DNA from: Campylobacter sp.
GTDB lineage: Bacteria; Campylobacterota; Campylobacteria; Campylobacterales; Campylobacteraceae
NCBI GenBank assembly: GCA_024680445.1
Contig: JAILCJ010000182.1
Location: 1-5,796 of the forward strand
Length of the DNA stretch: 5,796 nucleotides
Direction: 5' to 3'
Shown here: one piece after another, positions 5,744-5,796 of the stretch
Position numbering within the stretch: the stretch's first letter is position 1
Layout: the number at the start of each line of letters is the position of its first letter
Program-made: the position numbers and the translations under genes
The notes under the pieces: generated by a model
Told to the model about the DNA's origin: nothing
Seen by the model: only the letters and a program-made list of their open reading frames with translations
Database searches by the model: none

Positions 5744-5796
5744 AAAAATCCTTTTATAAATATTTAATTTAAATTGATATTTTATTTTTTTTTTTG
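5744..5796 (-). promoter_or_regulatory. Autotransporter upstream region with an 11-base poly-A tract
   Basis: Reading toward the gene, the strand shows a run of 11 A (5795-5785), an A/T-only stretch with the palindrome AATTTAAATT (5775-5766), and the AAAAGGA ribosome site (5755-5749) five bases before the ATG. No convincing -35/-10 pair can be assigned because the window ends here and nearly every hexamer resembles a -10 box. The homopolymer could act as a curved or UP-like element, or vary in length by slippage. Confidence 0.45.

Overview
The window most likely comes from a Campylobacterota genome, probably a non-jejuni Campylobacter; the species cannot be decided from the sequence. The reasons are AT-rich intergenic DNA full of AAATTTG words, AAAAGGA-type ribosome sites, a compact sulfur-amino-acid operon, and a Campylobacter-like large autotransporter.

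Left half (+ strand, 33-2754): a complete three-gene operon for sulfide assimilation. A near-consensus promoter (TTGACT, 17-base spacer, TATACT) drives metY (PLP-dependent O-acetylhomoserine sulfhydrylase, makes homocysteine). Then comes an Rrf2-family winged-helix repressor whose ATG overlaps the metY stop by one base, and then cysK (O-acetylserine sulfhydrylase, makes cysteine). A 13-bp perfect stem-loop follows cysK. The regulator has no cysteine, so it cannot hold an IscR-type Fe-S cluster. It ends in a C-terminal isoleucine and sits directly before cysK. This is the arrangement expected of a CymR-like sensor that works through a complex with CysK, and it is the most interesting hypothesis in the window. 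A GTATA-N10-TATAC dyad covering the spacer and -10 box is a candidate operator.

Middle (2712-3031): a 320-base convergent intergenic region without genes. It holds one terminator for each strand, three tandem 22-bp units that each begin TTATCAAATTTG, and a further copy of that core with a 14-bp direct duplication.

Right half (- strand, 3032-5743, upstream region to the window edge): one complete 903-residue classical (type Va) autotransporter. It has a signal peptide, a passenger of about twelve 24-38-residue [IV]xGG repeats (predicted beta-solenoid), an acidic linker built from three 45-bp tandem repeats, a helical connector, and a C-terminal beta-barrel ending in Phe. A run of 11 A (sense strand) lies 42-52 bases upstream of its start. 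The two halves are convergent and appear functionally unrelated.
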